In this document: piece by piece, positions 7,075-16,095 of the stretch | Numbering within the stretch: position 1 is the stretch's first letter | Layout: the number at the start of each line of letters is the position of its first letter | Assembly (NCBI GenBank): GCA_023664305.1 | Contig: JAMPFT010000001.1 | Coordinates: forward strand, 584,876 to 648,875 | Origin: a bacterium | Lineage (GTDB): Bacteria; Bacillota; Clostridia; Lachnospirales; Lachnospiraceae | Reading direction: 5' to 3' | DNA: 64,000 bases | Notes under the pieces: generated by a model | Told to the model about the DNA's origin: nothing | The model's input: the letters and a program-made list of their open reading frames with translations, nothing else | Database searches by the model: none | Translations under genes and position numbers: made by a program

Positions 7075-8265
7075 CTACACCAAAGAACGATAAATCTTTT
7101 CAAGATCCTCCGCGTTCAGCTCCTTCCTGGTATTCGCCGGCGAACCGGACGCCAGGGCGTCCTGCGTCATCTTCGGGATCTTCTCCAGAAAAGCCTCCCT
7201 GTCGATGCCGTACTCTACCGGAGTCGGGATATGACAGGACTCGCAGAGCTCCCGGCAGGCGCGGATAAACTTCTCCGCCGCCTCAAGATCGGCTTCCGCC
7301 GCTTCTGCAACGCCGATTGCCCTTCCCAGGTCGGCAAACCGATCCGCCGCCTCCCGGTACACATAGGCAAAGCAGGCGGGCAGCAGCATGGCGTTGCTGA
7401 CGCCGTGAGGCACATGGAACAGCGCGCCGATGGGACGGCTCATCCCGTGAATCACCGTGACGGAAGCGTTGTTGAAGGCGATTCCCGCCTCCAGGGCCGC
7501 AAGGCTCATCTGCATCCTGGCCTCCGTAACCGATACTCCGGCCCCTTTTCCGTCCGAATCTTTTTCCCCGCCTACCGCGGAATAGCAGATCGGCAGATAC
7601 CGGAAAATTCGCTTCACCGCGCTGACCGCCAGAGTATCGGTCATAGGCTGGGCCTTCCGGGAGGTGTAGGCCTCCGCCGCATGGCAGAGCGCGTCCAGCC
7701 CGGTAGCGGCGGTGACGGAAGGAGGCGCGGTCACGGTAAATCTGGGATCGTCCACCGCGATATCCGGTATCAGGTTCTTCCCCTTTAACAGCATCTTAAT
7801 GTCGGCCTCCGTATTGGTGATGATCGTAAACTGCGTTGCCTCGGAGCCCGTTCCGCTGGTGGTCGGGATCGCGGTCATGGGCGGCAGGACGCTCTTGATC
7901 TCCTTCCCGTACCAGTCGTTGATGGAACCGCCGTTCACCGCCACAACGCCGATGGCCTTCATGGTATCGATGGGCGAGCCGCCCCCCACGGCGATCAAAA
8001 AATCGCAGCCCTCCTTCTCCCATACTTCTCTTCCGGCCTCTACCATCCGGTCGGTAGGCTCCCCCGTCACACCGTCGTAAACCGCGTATCCGACGCCGGA
8101 CTGTTCCAGAATCTTCGTCACAATTTCCACATTCCCCAGCTTCACCATCACGGGGTCCGTCACAATCAAAGCCCTGCTGCCGCAGGCTGTCAGCGAGGGG
8201 GCCGCCTGCTCCAGCGCGCCCTCCCCGTAAAAAATCTGTTTCGGCATAATAAACTGATAAGCCAT
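7075..8265 (-). CDS. Iron-containing alcohol dehydrogenase (group III)
   Basis: A 396-residue NAD(P)-dependent Fe-ADH. The dinucleotide-binding motif is GGGSPIDTMKA. Metal ligands are an Asp in PDIAVDDP and the histidines of LDALCHAAEAY, VTVIHGMSRP and FHVPHGVSNA. The start is placed at 8265: the ATG at 8280 itself overlaps the GGAGG that serves 8265 eight bases later. It is the last gene of the inositol operon, 25 bases after iolG. It probably reduces an aldehyde produced during inositol fermentation or re-oxidises NADH; its substrate is not readable from sequence. Confidence 0.88.
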   Translation of the reverse strand: MAYQFIMPKQIFYGEGALEQAAPSLTACGSRALIVTDPVMVKLGNVEIVTKILEQSGVGYAVYDGVTGEPTDRMVEAGREVWEKEGCDFLIAVGGGSPIDTMKAIGVVAVNGGSINDWYGKEIKSVLPPMTAIPTTSGTGSEATQFTIITNTEADIKMLLKGKNLIPDIAVDDPRFTVTAPPSVTAATGLDALCHAAEAYTSRKAQPMTDTLAVSAVKRIFRYLPICYSAVGGEKDSDGKGAGVSVTEARMQMSLAALEAGIAFNNASVTVIHGMSRPIGALFHVPHGVSNAMLLPACFAYVYREAADRFADLGRAIGVAEAAEADLEAAEKFIRACRELCESCHIPTPVEYGIDREAFLEKIPKMTQDALASGSPANTRKELNAEDLEKIYRSLV

Positions 8266-8290
8266 ATTCTTATCCTCCATATCTGATACT

Positions 8291-9301
8291 TTACAACTCC
8301 GAAATTCTTACAGGCCTGTGCTCCTCCACAGACTTCTTCGCCGCCAGACCAATCTTGACAGCCTGCATCCCCGCGTGAATGCCGACGGGCACCTCCCCGT
8401 CCTCCTCGCAGGCCTTTACGAACTGCCGCATCTCCTCGGAGAAGGATTCCATGTACCTCTCCAGAAAGAAGAAAAGGGGCTTCTCCCCGGTGACTCCGTT
8501 TTCATTGGAAATCACTACCGTGGAAAGAGTGTCGTTAGAGGTAGCCGCCATCCCCTTGGAGCCGAACAGCTCCGCCCGCTGGTCGTAGCCGTAGGCCGCA
8601 CGTCTGGAATTGTCGATCACAGCCAGAGCGCCGTTTTTCATCTTCATGGTGATGATCGCGGTATCCACATCCCCCTGCTCTCCGATCGCCGGATCCACCA
8701 GCACGGCGGACTGTACATAAACCTCCTCCACATCGCTGTTTGTCAGGAAGCAGGCCATGTCAAAGTCATGGATCGTCATATCCAGGAACATTCCGCCGGA
8801 CACCTTGATATAAGCGGGATTAGGGGGCTCGGGATCTCTTGAGGTAATCTTCAGGATATGCGCCTCCCCGATCTTGCCCTCGTCGTAAGCCTTTCGGATT
8901 GCCGCAAAATTGTGGTCGAAGCGGCGGTTAAAGCCCACCTGAAACTTGCAGCCCGGATGCGCCTTCAAGGTCTCCTCCACCGCCTGAATGCGATCCAGGG
9001 CGTGATCCACCGGCTTTTCGCAGAAGACATGCTTCCCGGCCTCGATGGCCTCGATGGAGATGGATGCGTGGGTGTCTGTGGAAGAGCAGACCAGAACCGC
9101 GTCGATCCCCGGATCCGCCAGAATCTCCTTATAATCCTTGCAGACCTTCTCCACGCCCATGCTGCGGACAAAGCTCTCCGTCTCCTCGTTCATAAAGGGA
9201 TCCGCCACCGCCTTCACGCAGGCGTTTTTGACATGGTAAGTGATGGACTGTAAATGTACTTTTCCGATGCGCCCCGCACCGATAATGCCGATATTGATCA
9301 T
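8291..9301 (-). CDS. iolG: Inositol 2-dehydrogenase
   Basis: 336 residues of the GFO/IDH/MocA oxidoreductase family. It oxidises myo-inositol to scyllo-inosose with NAD+, the first step of the pathway. The Rossmann motif is GIIGAGRIGKVH at the N-terminus. The family lysine lies in CEKPVD, and the catalytic Asp/His pair in MFLDMTIHDFD (catalytic Lys/Asp/His are established for Bacillus IolG). The ATG at 9301 follows GGAGGAAAGAAA; an in-frame extension reaching 9511 is rejected because it crosses a structured non-coding region. The gene is cotranscribed with iolE and iolD upstream but separated from them by an accessory gene and a 259-bp structured spacer. Confidence 0.92.
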   Translation of the reverse strand: MINIGIIGAGRIGKVHLQSITYHVKNACVKAVADPFMNEETESFVRSMGVEKVCKDYKEILADPGIDAVLVCSSTDTHASISIEAIEAGKHVFCEKPVDHALDRIQAVEETLKAHPGCKFQVGFNRRFDHNFAAIRKAYDEGKIGEAHILKITSRDPEPPNPAYIKVSGGMFLDMTIHDFDMACFLTNSDVEEVYVQSAVLVDPAIGEQGDVDTAIITMKMKNGALAVIDNSRRAAYGYDQRAELFGSKGMAATSNDTLSTVVISNENGVTGEKPLFFFLERYMESFSEEMRQFVKACEEDGEVPVGIHAGMQAVKIGLAAKKSVEEHRPVRISEL

Positions 9302-9560
9302 TTTCTTTCCTCCGTTCCGCCGCTTGTCACGCGGCTCCTGTCCATAATTTAATTTCTCACTGCTATTTCCCCAAAATTTCACATTGCAAAAATCAGATGG
9401 CTTTCGCTCATAGTCAACAATCCCGCTGCAAAGCGCAAAGCGACCTTCGAACGTTATGGTGTGTGACGCGGCATTCACCAAATGTCCGCTTGCCATGTGT
9501 CCGAAAAACACATTTTGCTCGCGGGAATCGATCGAAGTCTGCGGTTCTCCCGCTGCCGCC
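9302..9560 (-). other. Structured spacer upstream of iolG
   Basis: No gene is recognised. Read on the minus strand it contains several pairings, for example ATGTGT-TTTTCGG-ACACAT and a CCGCTTG / CAAGCGG pair near the iolG ribosome binding site. It has no stops in the iolG frame for 70 codons, but the composition is not protein-like. Short words (TTCCCGCGAG, TCGGACAC, TTCGAA-GG) recall the palindromic repeats at 24.4-25.0 kb. It may be a dispersed repeat or an RNA leader. Confidence 0.4.
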
Positions 9561-10076
9561 CTATCTGTCGGAAGAAGACGACTGCTGCCCGAGTCCGTAC
9601 CGTTCCAGCGTCTCCGAAGCGTTAAACAGCTTCACGGACGCGTCCGTCATTTCCTGCATGTAATCACCGTCGCCCATGGTTGCGAAGAAGAGGATGTCTT
9701 CTCTCTCAAAGCCGTGTTTTCGGAATACTTTATCCGGAATCTGTTTTAGGCTGCCTTTCAACACAGTGAGCAGCGTTTGGGCAAAGTCCCACTTCTCATC
9801 CGACGGATTACAAAAATCGATTTCCGGGCAGGATTCCACGATCTCCACCAGCGGCCGATAGAGAAAAGCCGGATTTGACGAGTTTTTCCAGGCATAATAT
9901 TCCTTTAAGCTTTTGCCGTAATCCCAGGTCAGGTAAAACCCGTAAAAGTCGTCCGTGGTGATAAACCCGATTATGCAGTCGGATTTCCCCTCCGCCCCCT
10001 TCAAGATGCCGGCAATTTCCTTCGGCAGCCGCCTGGAGCATTTCTGACTGAATTTTTTGAATTTTGTAATATCCAT
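9561..10076 (-). CDS. DUF4303-like protein of unknown function
   Basis: 171 residues without signal peptide or membrane segments, resembling the DUF4303 family (segments FYGFYLTWDYG and GFEREDILFFATMGDGDY). Such proteins are often seen among polymorphic-toxin immunity or accessory genes, so a role in inositol use is unlikely. The ATG at 10076 lies two bases after the iolE stop, so it is translated as part of the iol transcript. Its base composition is somewhat more A+T-rich than the iol genes around it, which suggests later insertion. Family assignment is by eye. Confidence 0.6.
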   Translation of the reverse strand: MDITKFKKFSQKCSRRLPKEIAGILKGAEGKSDCIIGFITTDDFYGFYLTWDYGKSLKEYYAWKNSSNPAFLYRPLVEIVESCPEIDFCNPSDEKWDFAQTLLTVLKGSLKQIPDKVFRKHGFEREDILFFATMGDGDYMQEMTDASVKLFNASETLERYGLGQQSSSSDR

Positions 10077-10078
10077 GC

Positions 10079-10972
10079 TTACAGCCCAGCCTTCTCCGCA
10101 ATATACTTCCTCGCCTTAACCGCGTACTCCAGAGGATTCGCCACCGCCGGATCCTGCTCCGCCTCCACCAGCACATATCCCTCGTAGCCGCTTCCCGCTA
10201 AAATATCAAAGATCGGTTCAAAATCCAGGCTGCCGTCCCCGGGCACCGTAAAGGTTCCCATCCGCACGCCCTGCAGGAAGCTTAAATTCTCTGCCTTTAC
10301 CTTCGCCACAACCTCGGGACGGATGTCTTTCAGATGTACATGTCTTGTTCTGTCCGCGTACTTTTTCAGCACCGCCAGATAATCCTCCCCGCAGTAAGCC
10401 AGGTGGCCGCTGTCGAACAAAAGCCCTACCAGCTCCGGATCCGTGTTCTCCATCATCCGGTCGATCTCCGCCGCCGTCTGAACGACCGTCCCCATGTGAT
10501 GGTGGAAGGTCAGGGCAATCCCCATCTCCTTCGCCGCCTTCCCCAGCCGGTTTAAGCCGGTGCAGAGAAGCTCCCACTCCTGATCGTTCATCACATACTT
10601 ATCCCGGAAAATAGCCTTGTCCGTGCCCTGTATGGAATGGCCCTGTTCGGAGACGCCGACGACCTTCGCCCCCATCTCCTTTAAAAACGTGATGTGCTCG
10701 ATGAATCCTTTTTCCGTCTCCTCATAGGGAGCCGTCGTGAGGAAGGTGGAGTACCAGGCGTTGCAGATCTGCATTCCCCGCAGGTTCAACGCCTTTTTCA
10801 GCACCGCCGTGTCCTTCGGATATTTGTTGCCCACCTCGCAGCCGGTAAAGCCCGCCAGCGCCATCTCGGACACGCACTGCTCAAAGGTGTTCTCCGCCCC
10901 CAGATCGGGCATATCGTCGTTGGTCCATGCGATGGGCGCGATTCCTAATTTTACCTTACTCTTGTCTAACAT
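10079..10972 (-). CDS. iolE: Inosose dehydratase
   Basis: A 297-residue TIM-barrel enzyme of the AP-endonuclease/sugar isomerase superfamily that dehydrates scyllo-inosose to the 1,2-dione. Characteristic segments are [18 protein letters not shown] at the N-terminus, the metal-site [21 protein letters not shown] and [11 protein letters not shown]. The start overlaps the iolD stop by one base (TAATG), with GAGGAAATATTA in front. A longer reading to 11071 is Arg/Gly-rich, antisense-like and rejected. Tight coupling to iolD fits their consecutive reactions. Confidence 0.93.
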   Translation of the reverse strand: MLDKSKVKLGIAPIAWTNDDMPDLGAENTFEQCVSEMALAGFTGCEVGNKYPKDTAVLKKALNLRGMQICNAWYSTFLTTAPYEETEKGFIEHITFLKEMGAKVVGVSEQGHSIQGTDKAIFRDKYVMNDQEWELLCTGLNRLGKAAKEMGIALTFHHHMGTVVQTAAEIDRMMENTDPELVGLLFDSGHLAYCGEDYLAVLKKYADRTRHVHLKDIRPEVVAKVKAENLSFLQGVRMGTFTVPGDGSLDFEPIFDILAGSGYEGYVLVEAEQDPAVANPLEYAVKARKYIAEKAGL

Positions 10973-12891
10973 TAATATTTCCTCGCCTTCTCCAGATTTT
11001 TTTCTTTTCCTTCGTAAGCGGCGCGGACCGCCTCGCTCTCGGAGGTTCCCGCCACGCCCACATGCCACCATGCCCCGTATCCGTCGGTCATGGTCTTCGG
11101 CAGCACCTTGATGTCAAGCAGCGTGGAAACCGTCTGTCTCCTGCTGTCCTCCAAAGCCGCGTCCAGCTCCTCCATGGTCGTCACCCGGTAGGTCTTGACC
11201 CCGTAGCCCGCGGCGCAGGCCGCAAAGTCGATGGGGATCAGATCGCCTAAAAGCTTTCCCTCCTGATCCCGGTAACGGAACTCCGTGGCCAGGTTGCTCA
11301 CTCCGTTTGACATCTCCAGATTGTTGATGCAGCCGAAGCCGCTGTTGTCGAAGAGCATCACGTTGATCTTTTTGTGCTCCTGGATCGACGTCACCAGCTC
11401 CGAGTGCAGCATGAGATAGCTTCCGTCGCCGCACATGGCGTAAACCTCCCTGTCCGGCTCCGCCAGCTTGGAGCCGAGGGCCCCGGCAATCTCGTAGCCC
11501 ATGCAGGAGTAGCCGTACTCCATGTTGTAGGAATACCGGCTGTCGGAGGTCCACATCCGCTGCAGATCCCCGGGCAGGGAACCCGCCGCTCCCACACAGA
11601 TCGCATCCTCCGGAATCTTTTCCCGGATCCTCGCCACGACCGCCGTCTGGGTCAGGCTGCTGCCCGTCATCTCCCGAAACTCCGGGATGGTTCTGGGATT
11701 CCCCGCGCCGATCAGAGGCTTGAAGTCCTCGCCCCAATGGTAAGACGCCAAGAAGGCCATCTCCTTTTCCCAGCCCTCCTTCGCCCGTTTCACCTCGTCC
11801 GTATATGCGGAGCGGTATCCGGCCGCCCGGAGAAGCTCTCCCAGACCCTCGACGGCAAGCCTGGCGTCCGCCACCACCTTTACGGCACCCAGCTTGTAGG
11901 CGTCAAAGCGGGAGGTGTTGACCGTCAGCATCCTGACATCCTCCCGGAACAGGGATTTGGAAGCGGTGGTAAAATCCGAAAACCGGGTGCCGATGCCCAG
12001 CACGACGTCCGCCTCCCGGGCGATATCGTTCCCCGCGCTGTTGCCCGTGACGCCTAAGCCCCCTAAATTGTACGGATGAGAGGACAGGCAGGCCGTCTTG
12101 CCGCTCTGGGTCTCCGCAAAGGGAATCCCAAACTCCTCGCAGAAGCGCTCCAGCGCCTCTCCGGCCTCGGAATATCGCACCCCGCCGCCGCAGATCACCA
12201 GCGGCTTCTTCGCTCCCTTTAAGATCTCCGCCACATCCTTTAGCTCTTCCTTCGCCGGCACAACACGCGTGATCCGATGTACCCGCTTCCGGAAAAATTC
12301 CTCCGGGAAGTCGTAGCACTCCCCCTCCACATCCTGGGGCAGGCTGATACATACCGCCCCGGTCTCCGCCGTGTCCGTCAGCACCCGCATGGCGTTGATC
12401 ATGGCGGACATCAGCTGCTCGGGCCTTGCGATCCTGTCCCAATACCGGCACACCGCCCGGTACGCGTCGTTGGTCGTGATCGAGAGGGAATCCGCCTGCT
12501 CAAACTGCTGCAGCACCGGATCCGGCTGCCTGGTGGAAAAGGTATCCGCCGGAAAGAGCAGCAGCGGCACATGATTCACCGTCGCCGTGGCCGCCGCCGT
12601 GATCATATTCGCCGCCCCGGGTCCGATGGACGAGGAACAGGCGATGATCCTTCTCCTGTTATTCTGCTTGGCAAAGGCCGTAGCCGCGTGGGCCATCCCC
12701 TGCTCGTTTTTGCCCTGATAGACCTTCAAGCCTCCGGCGCAGTGATCCAGGGCCTCCCCCAGCCCGCAGACAATCCCGTGGCCGAAGATGGTAAAAATCC
12801 CCTCCATAAACTTGTTTTCTTTCCCGTCAAAGGACACATACTGGTTATCCAGGAACCGAACCAGCGCCTGTGCCGTCGTCATGTATGCCAT
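10972..12891 (-). CDS. iolD: 3D-(3,5/4)-trihydroxycyclohexane-1,2-dione acylhydrolase
   Basis: A thiamine-diphosphate enzyme of about 639 residues, the usual length. It hydrolyses the cyclic dione to 5-deoxyglucuronate. The activating Glu lies in [18 protein letters not shown], and the ThDP/Mg motif is [15 protein letters not shown] ending in [11 protein letters not shown] Rossmann-like middle domain is present ([11 protein letters not shown]). The ATG at 12891 follows AAAGGCGG; an alternative TTG lies six bases upstream and another ATG nine bases downstream. The 150 bases before it hold an antitoxin remnant rather than a promoter, so it depends on transcription from iolC/iolB. Confidence 0.94.
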   Translation of the reverse strand: MAYMTTAQALVRFLDNQYVSFDGKENKFMEGIFTIFGHGIVCGLGEALDHCAGGLKVYQGKNEQGMAHAATAFAKQNNRRRIIACSSSIGPGAANMITAAATATVNHVPLLLFPADTFSTRQPDPVLQQFEQADSLSITTNDAYRAVCRYWDRIARPEQLMSAMINAMRVLTDTAETGAVCISLPQDVEGECYDFPEEFFRKRVHRITRVVPAKEELKDVAEILKGAKKPLVICGGGVRYSEAGEALERFCEEFGIPFAETQSGKTACLSSHPYNLGGLGVTGNSAGNDIAREADVVLGIGTRFSDFTTASKSLFREDVRMLTVNTSRFDAYKLGAVKVVADARLAVEGLGELLRAAGYRSAYTDEVKRAKEGWEKEMAFLASYHWGEDFKPLIGAGNPRTIPEFREMTGSSLTQTAVVARIREKIPEDAICVGAAGSLPGDLQRMWTSDSRYSYNMEYGYSCMGYEIAGALGSKLAEPDREVYAMCGDGSYLMLHSELVTSIQEHKKINVMLFDNSGFGCINNLEMSNGVSNLATEFRYRDQEGKLLGDLIPIDFAACAAGYGVKTYRVTTMEELDAALEDSRRQTVSTLLDIKVLPKTMTDGYGAWWHVGVAGTSESEAVRAAYEGKEKNLEKARKY

Positions 12892-12918
12892 TCTCAAACC
12901 GCCTTTCTATTTGAATTT

Positions 12919-13041
12919 TTAAACCTTGCGCCGTTTTACGCCATACTTTGTCCTCATTTCCGCCAAAGCCGTTCTGGCATCTTTGACCTGTCCGTTTTCG
13001 ATTTGCTGTTCTGACAGTTCAATATCTCTGTATACGGAAAT
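12919..13041 (-). pseudogene. Remnant resembling the C-terminus of a type II antitoxin
   Basis: Directly after the amber stop of the GNAT gene, and in the same frame, a 40-codon stretch reads ...ELSEQQIENGQVKDARTALA... and ends ...KYGVKR-RKV-stop. This looks like the amphipathic toxin-binding tail of a Phd/RelB-type antitoxin. The DNA-binding N-terminus is missing and there is no start signal. It is best explained as debris of an earlier insertion between iolB and iolD. The family call is by eye and tentative. Confidence 0.45.
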
Positions 13042-13506
13042 CTACAGCTTTCTTTCCAGCATAATAAAATCTTCATTTCTCCACTTTTCCAGAAAGCCAA
13101 GCTGCTCAAACAAGCTGATGGCCGGGTTATCTCTGGCAATATTATCACAGACCGCGGAGATCCCCTGTCTTTTCGCCTCGTCGAGCAAAAGCAGCAGCCC
13201 GCTTCTTCCAAATCCTCTGCCCCTGTAACAATGCCGGATGATAATATTGCAAATGTAGCATTGAAATTCTTCGTCAAAGTGGAATGCAATTTCACCAACC
13301 GCGGCATTGTCCTCCATGGAATATAAGTACCTGTAAAAGCGTCTTTCGGGATGCTCCACCCAATACTCATACCAATGATCCCAACGTTCGGGCGAAAAAT
13401 CAATCGTCCCGCCCCATTTTGCGTTGTACGACATGGTTTTCTCATCGGCCAGCAATTCTTGTCTGAAGGTAAGCTCTTCCCGCTTTGGCTTTACCAGCTT
13501 GAGCAT
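13042..13506 (-). CDS. GNAT family N-acetyltransferase
   Basis: 154 residues; the acetyl-CoA pyrophosphate loop is CYRGRGFGRSG and the conserved motif B region is ARDNPAISLFEQLGF. The ATG follows GGAGGCTGATAT and lies 14 bases after the iolB stop, so it is co-translated in the operon. The substrate is unknown. It resembles the single-domain GNATs common in accessory regions and has no obvious role in inositol breakdown. An antitoxin-like remnant follows its stop in the same frame. Confidence 0.85.
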   Translation of the reverse strand: MLKLVKPKREELTFRQELLADEKTMSYNAKWGGTIDFSPERWDHWYEYWVEHPERRFYRYLYSMEDNAAVGEIAFHFDEEFQCYICNIIIRHCYRGRGFGRSGLLLLLDEAKRQGISAVCDNIARDNPAISLFEQLGFLEKWRNEDFIMLERKL

Positions 13507-13520
13507 ATATCAGCCTCCTG

Positions 13521-14309
13521 TCAATAGTCCGAATGATCCAGCCAGTCATGCGCCGGTTCCACAATCCGCGTCTTCCGCCAGGGATCGCCCTCCAGATGCC
13601 GGATCAGCCAGACATAATACATCCGATAGCCCGGGGCCGCCGCCTGCTGGTGGGCGTGCATGGGCGTGATGGCCAGGCAGCCCTGATCCTCCACCCGGAA
13701 GCACTCCTCTCCCACAAAGCCCACGCCGAAGCCCTGGGGCTTGTCAAACTCGTAGTAATACAGCTCCGGCTGGGGATGATAGTGGGGCGGATAGCTGGAC
13801 CAGCAGCCCGGCTTATGGAAGACCTCCCCCATCACCAGATTGGAGTAAGGCGCGTTTTCGTAGTCAAAGACCGTCAGCACCTGCCGGTGTGCCGTGCCCT
13901 CCCACTGCGTTTTGCCAAACTCCTGTAAGGTACACATTTCCGGCGTATAAAACACCGTGTCGAACTTTTCTTTATTCGTGGTCTGCTGGATCAGCACCCG
14001 GCTGTCCTCTCCCGCCGTGATCGTGATTTCCTTTCCCCGGCAGCAGTGCAGGACATAAGGCTTATCCAGAAAGACGCTGCGCCGCTCCGCGTCCTTCTCT
14101 TTTCCCTCAAAACCGAAAACCACCTTTCCGGCCAGCAGCATCAGCGCCGTCTCCTTCTCAGGCGCCAGAATCGCAAGCCGCTGCCCGGCGGACAGCTTCT
14201 GCACCCGCACGTCCATCAGCATCCGGCTGTTTTTCCCCTGGCCGCCCTCGCCTTTTTCCTCGCAGAGAATTTTTTCTCCCTTTTCGTTAAATTCCGGATT
14301 TTCGTACAT
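13521..14309 (-). CDS. iolB: 5-deoxy-glucuronate isomerase
   Basis: A 262-residue bicupin of the KduI/IolB family. It converts 5-deoxyglucuronate to 5-dehydro-2-deoxygluconate. The metal site is visible in SYPPHYHPQPELYYYEF and ITPMHAHQQAAAPGY. The ATG at 14309 follows AGGGGATCGGAC. The sequence around the metal site differs from the classical Bacillus-type motif (PPHKHD...EEIYY), which is instead carried by the second IolB at 53.0 kb. It lies between two GNAT genes inside the iol operon. Confidence 0.88.
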   Translation of the reverse strand: MYENPEFNEKGEKILCEEKGEGGQGKNSRMLMDVRVQKLSAGQRLAILAPEKETALMLLAGKVVFGFEGKEKDAERRSVFLDKPYVLHCCRGKEITITAGEDSRVLIQQTTNKEKFDTVFYTPEMCTLQEFGKTQWEGTAHRQVLTVFDYENAPYSNLVMGEVFHKPGCWSSYPPHYHPQPELYYYEFDKPQGFGVGFVGEECFRVEDQGCLAITPMHAHQQAAAPGYRMYYVWLIRHLEGDPWRKTRIVEPAHDWLDHSDY

Positions 14310-14378
14310 GTCCGATCCCCTTTCCTTTTTCCCTTTTACTGCTCTAAGCAAATTGATTCACTTTATAAAGGAATTGCC

Positions 14379-14783
14379 CTATACCCTTTTTCGGAAAAAA
14401 TATTCAGCGTACCCGTCAGCGATATTTTCATAACTGCCTACCACCTCGTAATGCAGCGCTTCGTAAAATTCTTTTCCCTGCCAGCTGAACGTATCAAGGC
14501 GGATGGTATTTACACCCATTTCTTTGGCGCGCGCTTCCATTTCTTTGATCAAAAAGGTTCCATACCCTTTTCTTCTATAATCGGCATCGACAAACACCGT
14601 TGAGACATATAAGATTCGGAACGCAGTCACACAGGCATCTAATCCCGCGATTATTTTTCCATCTTCCTCTACGCCGATTTGAATTTTTCCATCTGTCTGA
14701 TTTACGATATATTTTTCATCATATTCCCTGAGTCGATTTTCGATTTCATTCATTTGAAATTCATTTAAATTTACGATTCTCAT
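14379..14783 (-). CDS. GNAT family N-acetyltransferase
   Basis: 134 residues from the ATG at 14783, which has AGGAGG at a seven-base spacing; the ATG six bases upstream sits too close to that site. The acetyl-CoA loop is ADYRRKGYGTFLI, and the C-terminal motif FYEALHYEVVGSYENI is typical of the family. It lies between iolC and iolB in operon orientation and is more A+T-rich than either. It is unrelated in detail to the GNAT at 13.0-13.5 kb, so it is not a local duplication. Confidence 0.85.
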   Translation of the reverse strand: MRIVNLNEFQMNEIENRLREYDEKYIVNQTDGKIQIGVEEDGKIIAGLDACVTAFRILYVSTVFVDADYRRKGYGTFLIKEMEARAKEMGVNTIRLDTFSWQGKEFYEALHYEVVGSYENIADGYAEYFFRKRV

Positions 14784-14785
14784 AG

Positions 14786-14875
14786 TCATACCTCCTGGGC
14801 AGTCAGCTTACTCGTGCTGTCGTTGTTTTCAGCGGGTACGCTATTCCCAAAAGTGATTTCCTTTTCTTCCGTCAC
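14786..14875 (-). CDS. Possible 29-codon ORF coupled to iolC
   Basis: A GTG overlaps the iolC stop as GTGA, and the frame runs 29 codons (begins V-T-E-E-K-E-I-T-F-G-N) to a TGA two bases before the GNAT start at 14783. The tight overlap suggests translational coupling. It could equally be the N-terminal remnant of a gene displaced by the GNAT insertion. No homologue is recognised. Confidence 0.25.
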   Translation of the reverse strand: MTEEKEITFGNSVPAENNDSTSKLTAQEV

Positions 14876-16095
14876 GCCCGCGCCACCATCTCGCCGTACT
14901 TCTCTTTCTCCTCCCGGATAAACCGCTCCACCTCCTCCAGCGTCGGCATGGCCGCCGAGCAGCTGTGGGCGGAAATCAGCATGGAGGCCGACGCGGAACC
15001 GTACTCCAGCGCCTGCGGCACGCTGCAGCCGTCGATCAAAGCCCGAATAAAGGAGGACGCATACCCGTCCCCGCCGCCGAAGCCCTTCAGGGCGTTCGTG
15101 GGAAAAGGCTTTACCGCGTAATGATTCCCGTCACAGGTATAAGCGGTGGAGCCCTCCTTGCCGTGCTTGATCACTACGATCTTACAACCGTAAGACTGCC
15201 AGTATTTTGCGCTCCTGCCGTCCCTGGAAGAACCGGCCTCCGACTGGTTCCCTTCCATGGAATTGTTCTTTGTAAAATCAGTTTTTGAAGGCCTATCCCC
15301 ATCCGGATCCCCCAAAGAACCATTCTCCGCAGAATTGACTCTCGAAGAAATGCCTTTCACCGAATCGTCCTCCGAAGGATTCTTCTCTGCAGAACCGGAT
15401 CCCGAGAGACTGCTTTCTGCAAGATTTTCCTCCCCGGAAAGTCCGGTCAGCCGCTCCGTCAGATCGAACTCCTCCCGGGAACCCAGGATCAGATCGCTCT
15501 CCTTTGCCACTGTGGAATAATAAATCGATATCTCGTCCGGGTTCTTCCAGGTGTACGCCCGATAATCGATGTCAAAGATCACTGCGACCCCGTTCTTCTT
15601 CGCCAGCATCACAGCCTTCAGCGCCGCCTCCCTGGACGGGCTGGCCGCCAGCGCCGTCCCGGAAATTAACAGCGCCTTCGCCTTTTTGATATACTCCTCG
15701 TCCACATTCTCCGGCTCCAGCATCAGATCCGCCACGCCGTCCCGGTACATCAGAATCCGGCTCTCCGAGGGACTTAAAATCTCCGTGAAGGTCAGCCCCA
15801 GATTCTCGCCGTTTTTACAGCGGGTAATGTGGCTGGTATCAATCCCCTCCTTCTCGAAATAGTGCGTCACATAGTCTCCGAACTGATCGTCGGACACCCT
15901 GGCGATAAACCCGACCTTCTTCCCCAGCCGCGCCATCCCCACCGCGATATTGGCGGGAGAGCCGCCCAGATACTTGTTGAAATTGCTGCTCTCCTCCAAA
16001 GGACGGTTCAAATCCACCGGATTAAAATCGATGGCCACCCTGCCCAGCAAAATCAAATCGTACTCCTTTGCCGGATCAAACGTAATATACTGCAT
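14872..16095 (-). CDS. iolC: 5-dehydro-2-deoxygluconokinase with a long loop insertion
   Basis: A PfkB/ribokinase-family kinase that phosphorylates 5-dehydro-2-deoxygluconate. The N-terminal motif NFNKYLGGSPANIAVGMA and the catalytic loop FGGGDGYASSF are intact. The protein has 407 residues against the usual 325-340: about 75 Ser/Asp/Gly/Asn-rich residues (219-296) are inserted between REEFDLTERL and KIVVIKHGKEG. The ATG at 16095 follows GGAG at seven bases; longer readings upstream run through a degenerate pyrimidine repeat. It is the first iol gene of the operon. No IolR-type regulator or inositol transporter is visible in the window. Confidence 0.9.
   Translation of the reverse strand: MQYITFDPAKEYDLILLGRVAIDFNPVDLNRPLEESSNFNKYLGGSPANIAVGMARLGKKVGFIARVSDDQFGDYVTHYFEKEGIDTSHITRCKNGENLGLTFTEILSPSESRILMYRDGVADLMLEPENVDEEYIKKAKALLISGTALAASPSREAALKAVMLAKKNGVAVIFDIDYRAYTWKNPDEISIYYSTVAKESDLILGSREEFDLTERLTGLSGEENLAESSLSGSGSAEKNPSEDDSVKGISSRVNSAENGSLGDPDGDRPSKTDFTKNNSMEGNQSEAGSSRDGRSAKYWQSYGCKIVVIKHGKEGSTAYTCDGNHYAVKPFPTNALKGFGGGDGYASSFIRALIDGCSVPQALEYGSASASMLISAHSCSAAMPTLEEVERFIREEKEKYGEMVARA
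15208..15441 (-). repeat. Degenerate coding repeat inserted in IolC
   Basis: A low-complexity insert of about 75 codons with a loose 10-residue period (S-A-E-x-x-S and similar, for example SAEKNPSEDD then SVKGISSRVN then SAENGSLGDP). DNA words such as TTCTCCGCAGAA and TTCTCTGCAGAA recur. The frame is kept and no stop occurs. Confidence 0.7.

Noticed and set aside
9302-9511. 70-codon N-terminal extension of iolG.
   Set aside because: IolG proteins begin at the Rossmann strand encoded from 9301, which has its own GGAGG; the upstream stretch is structured non-coding DNA.
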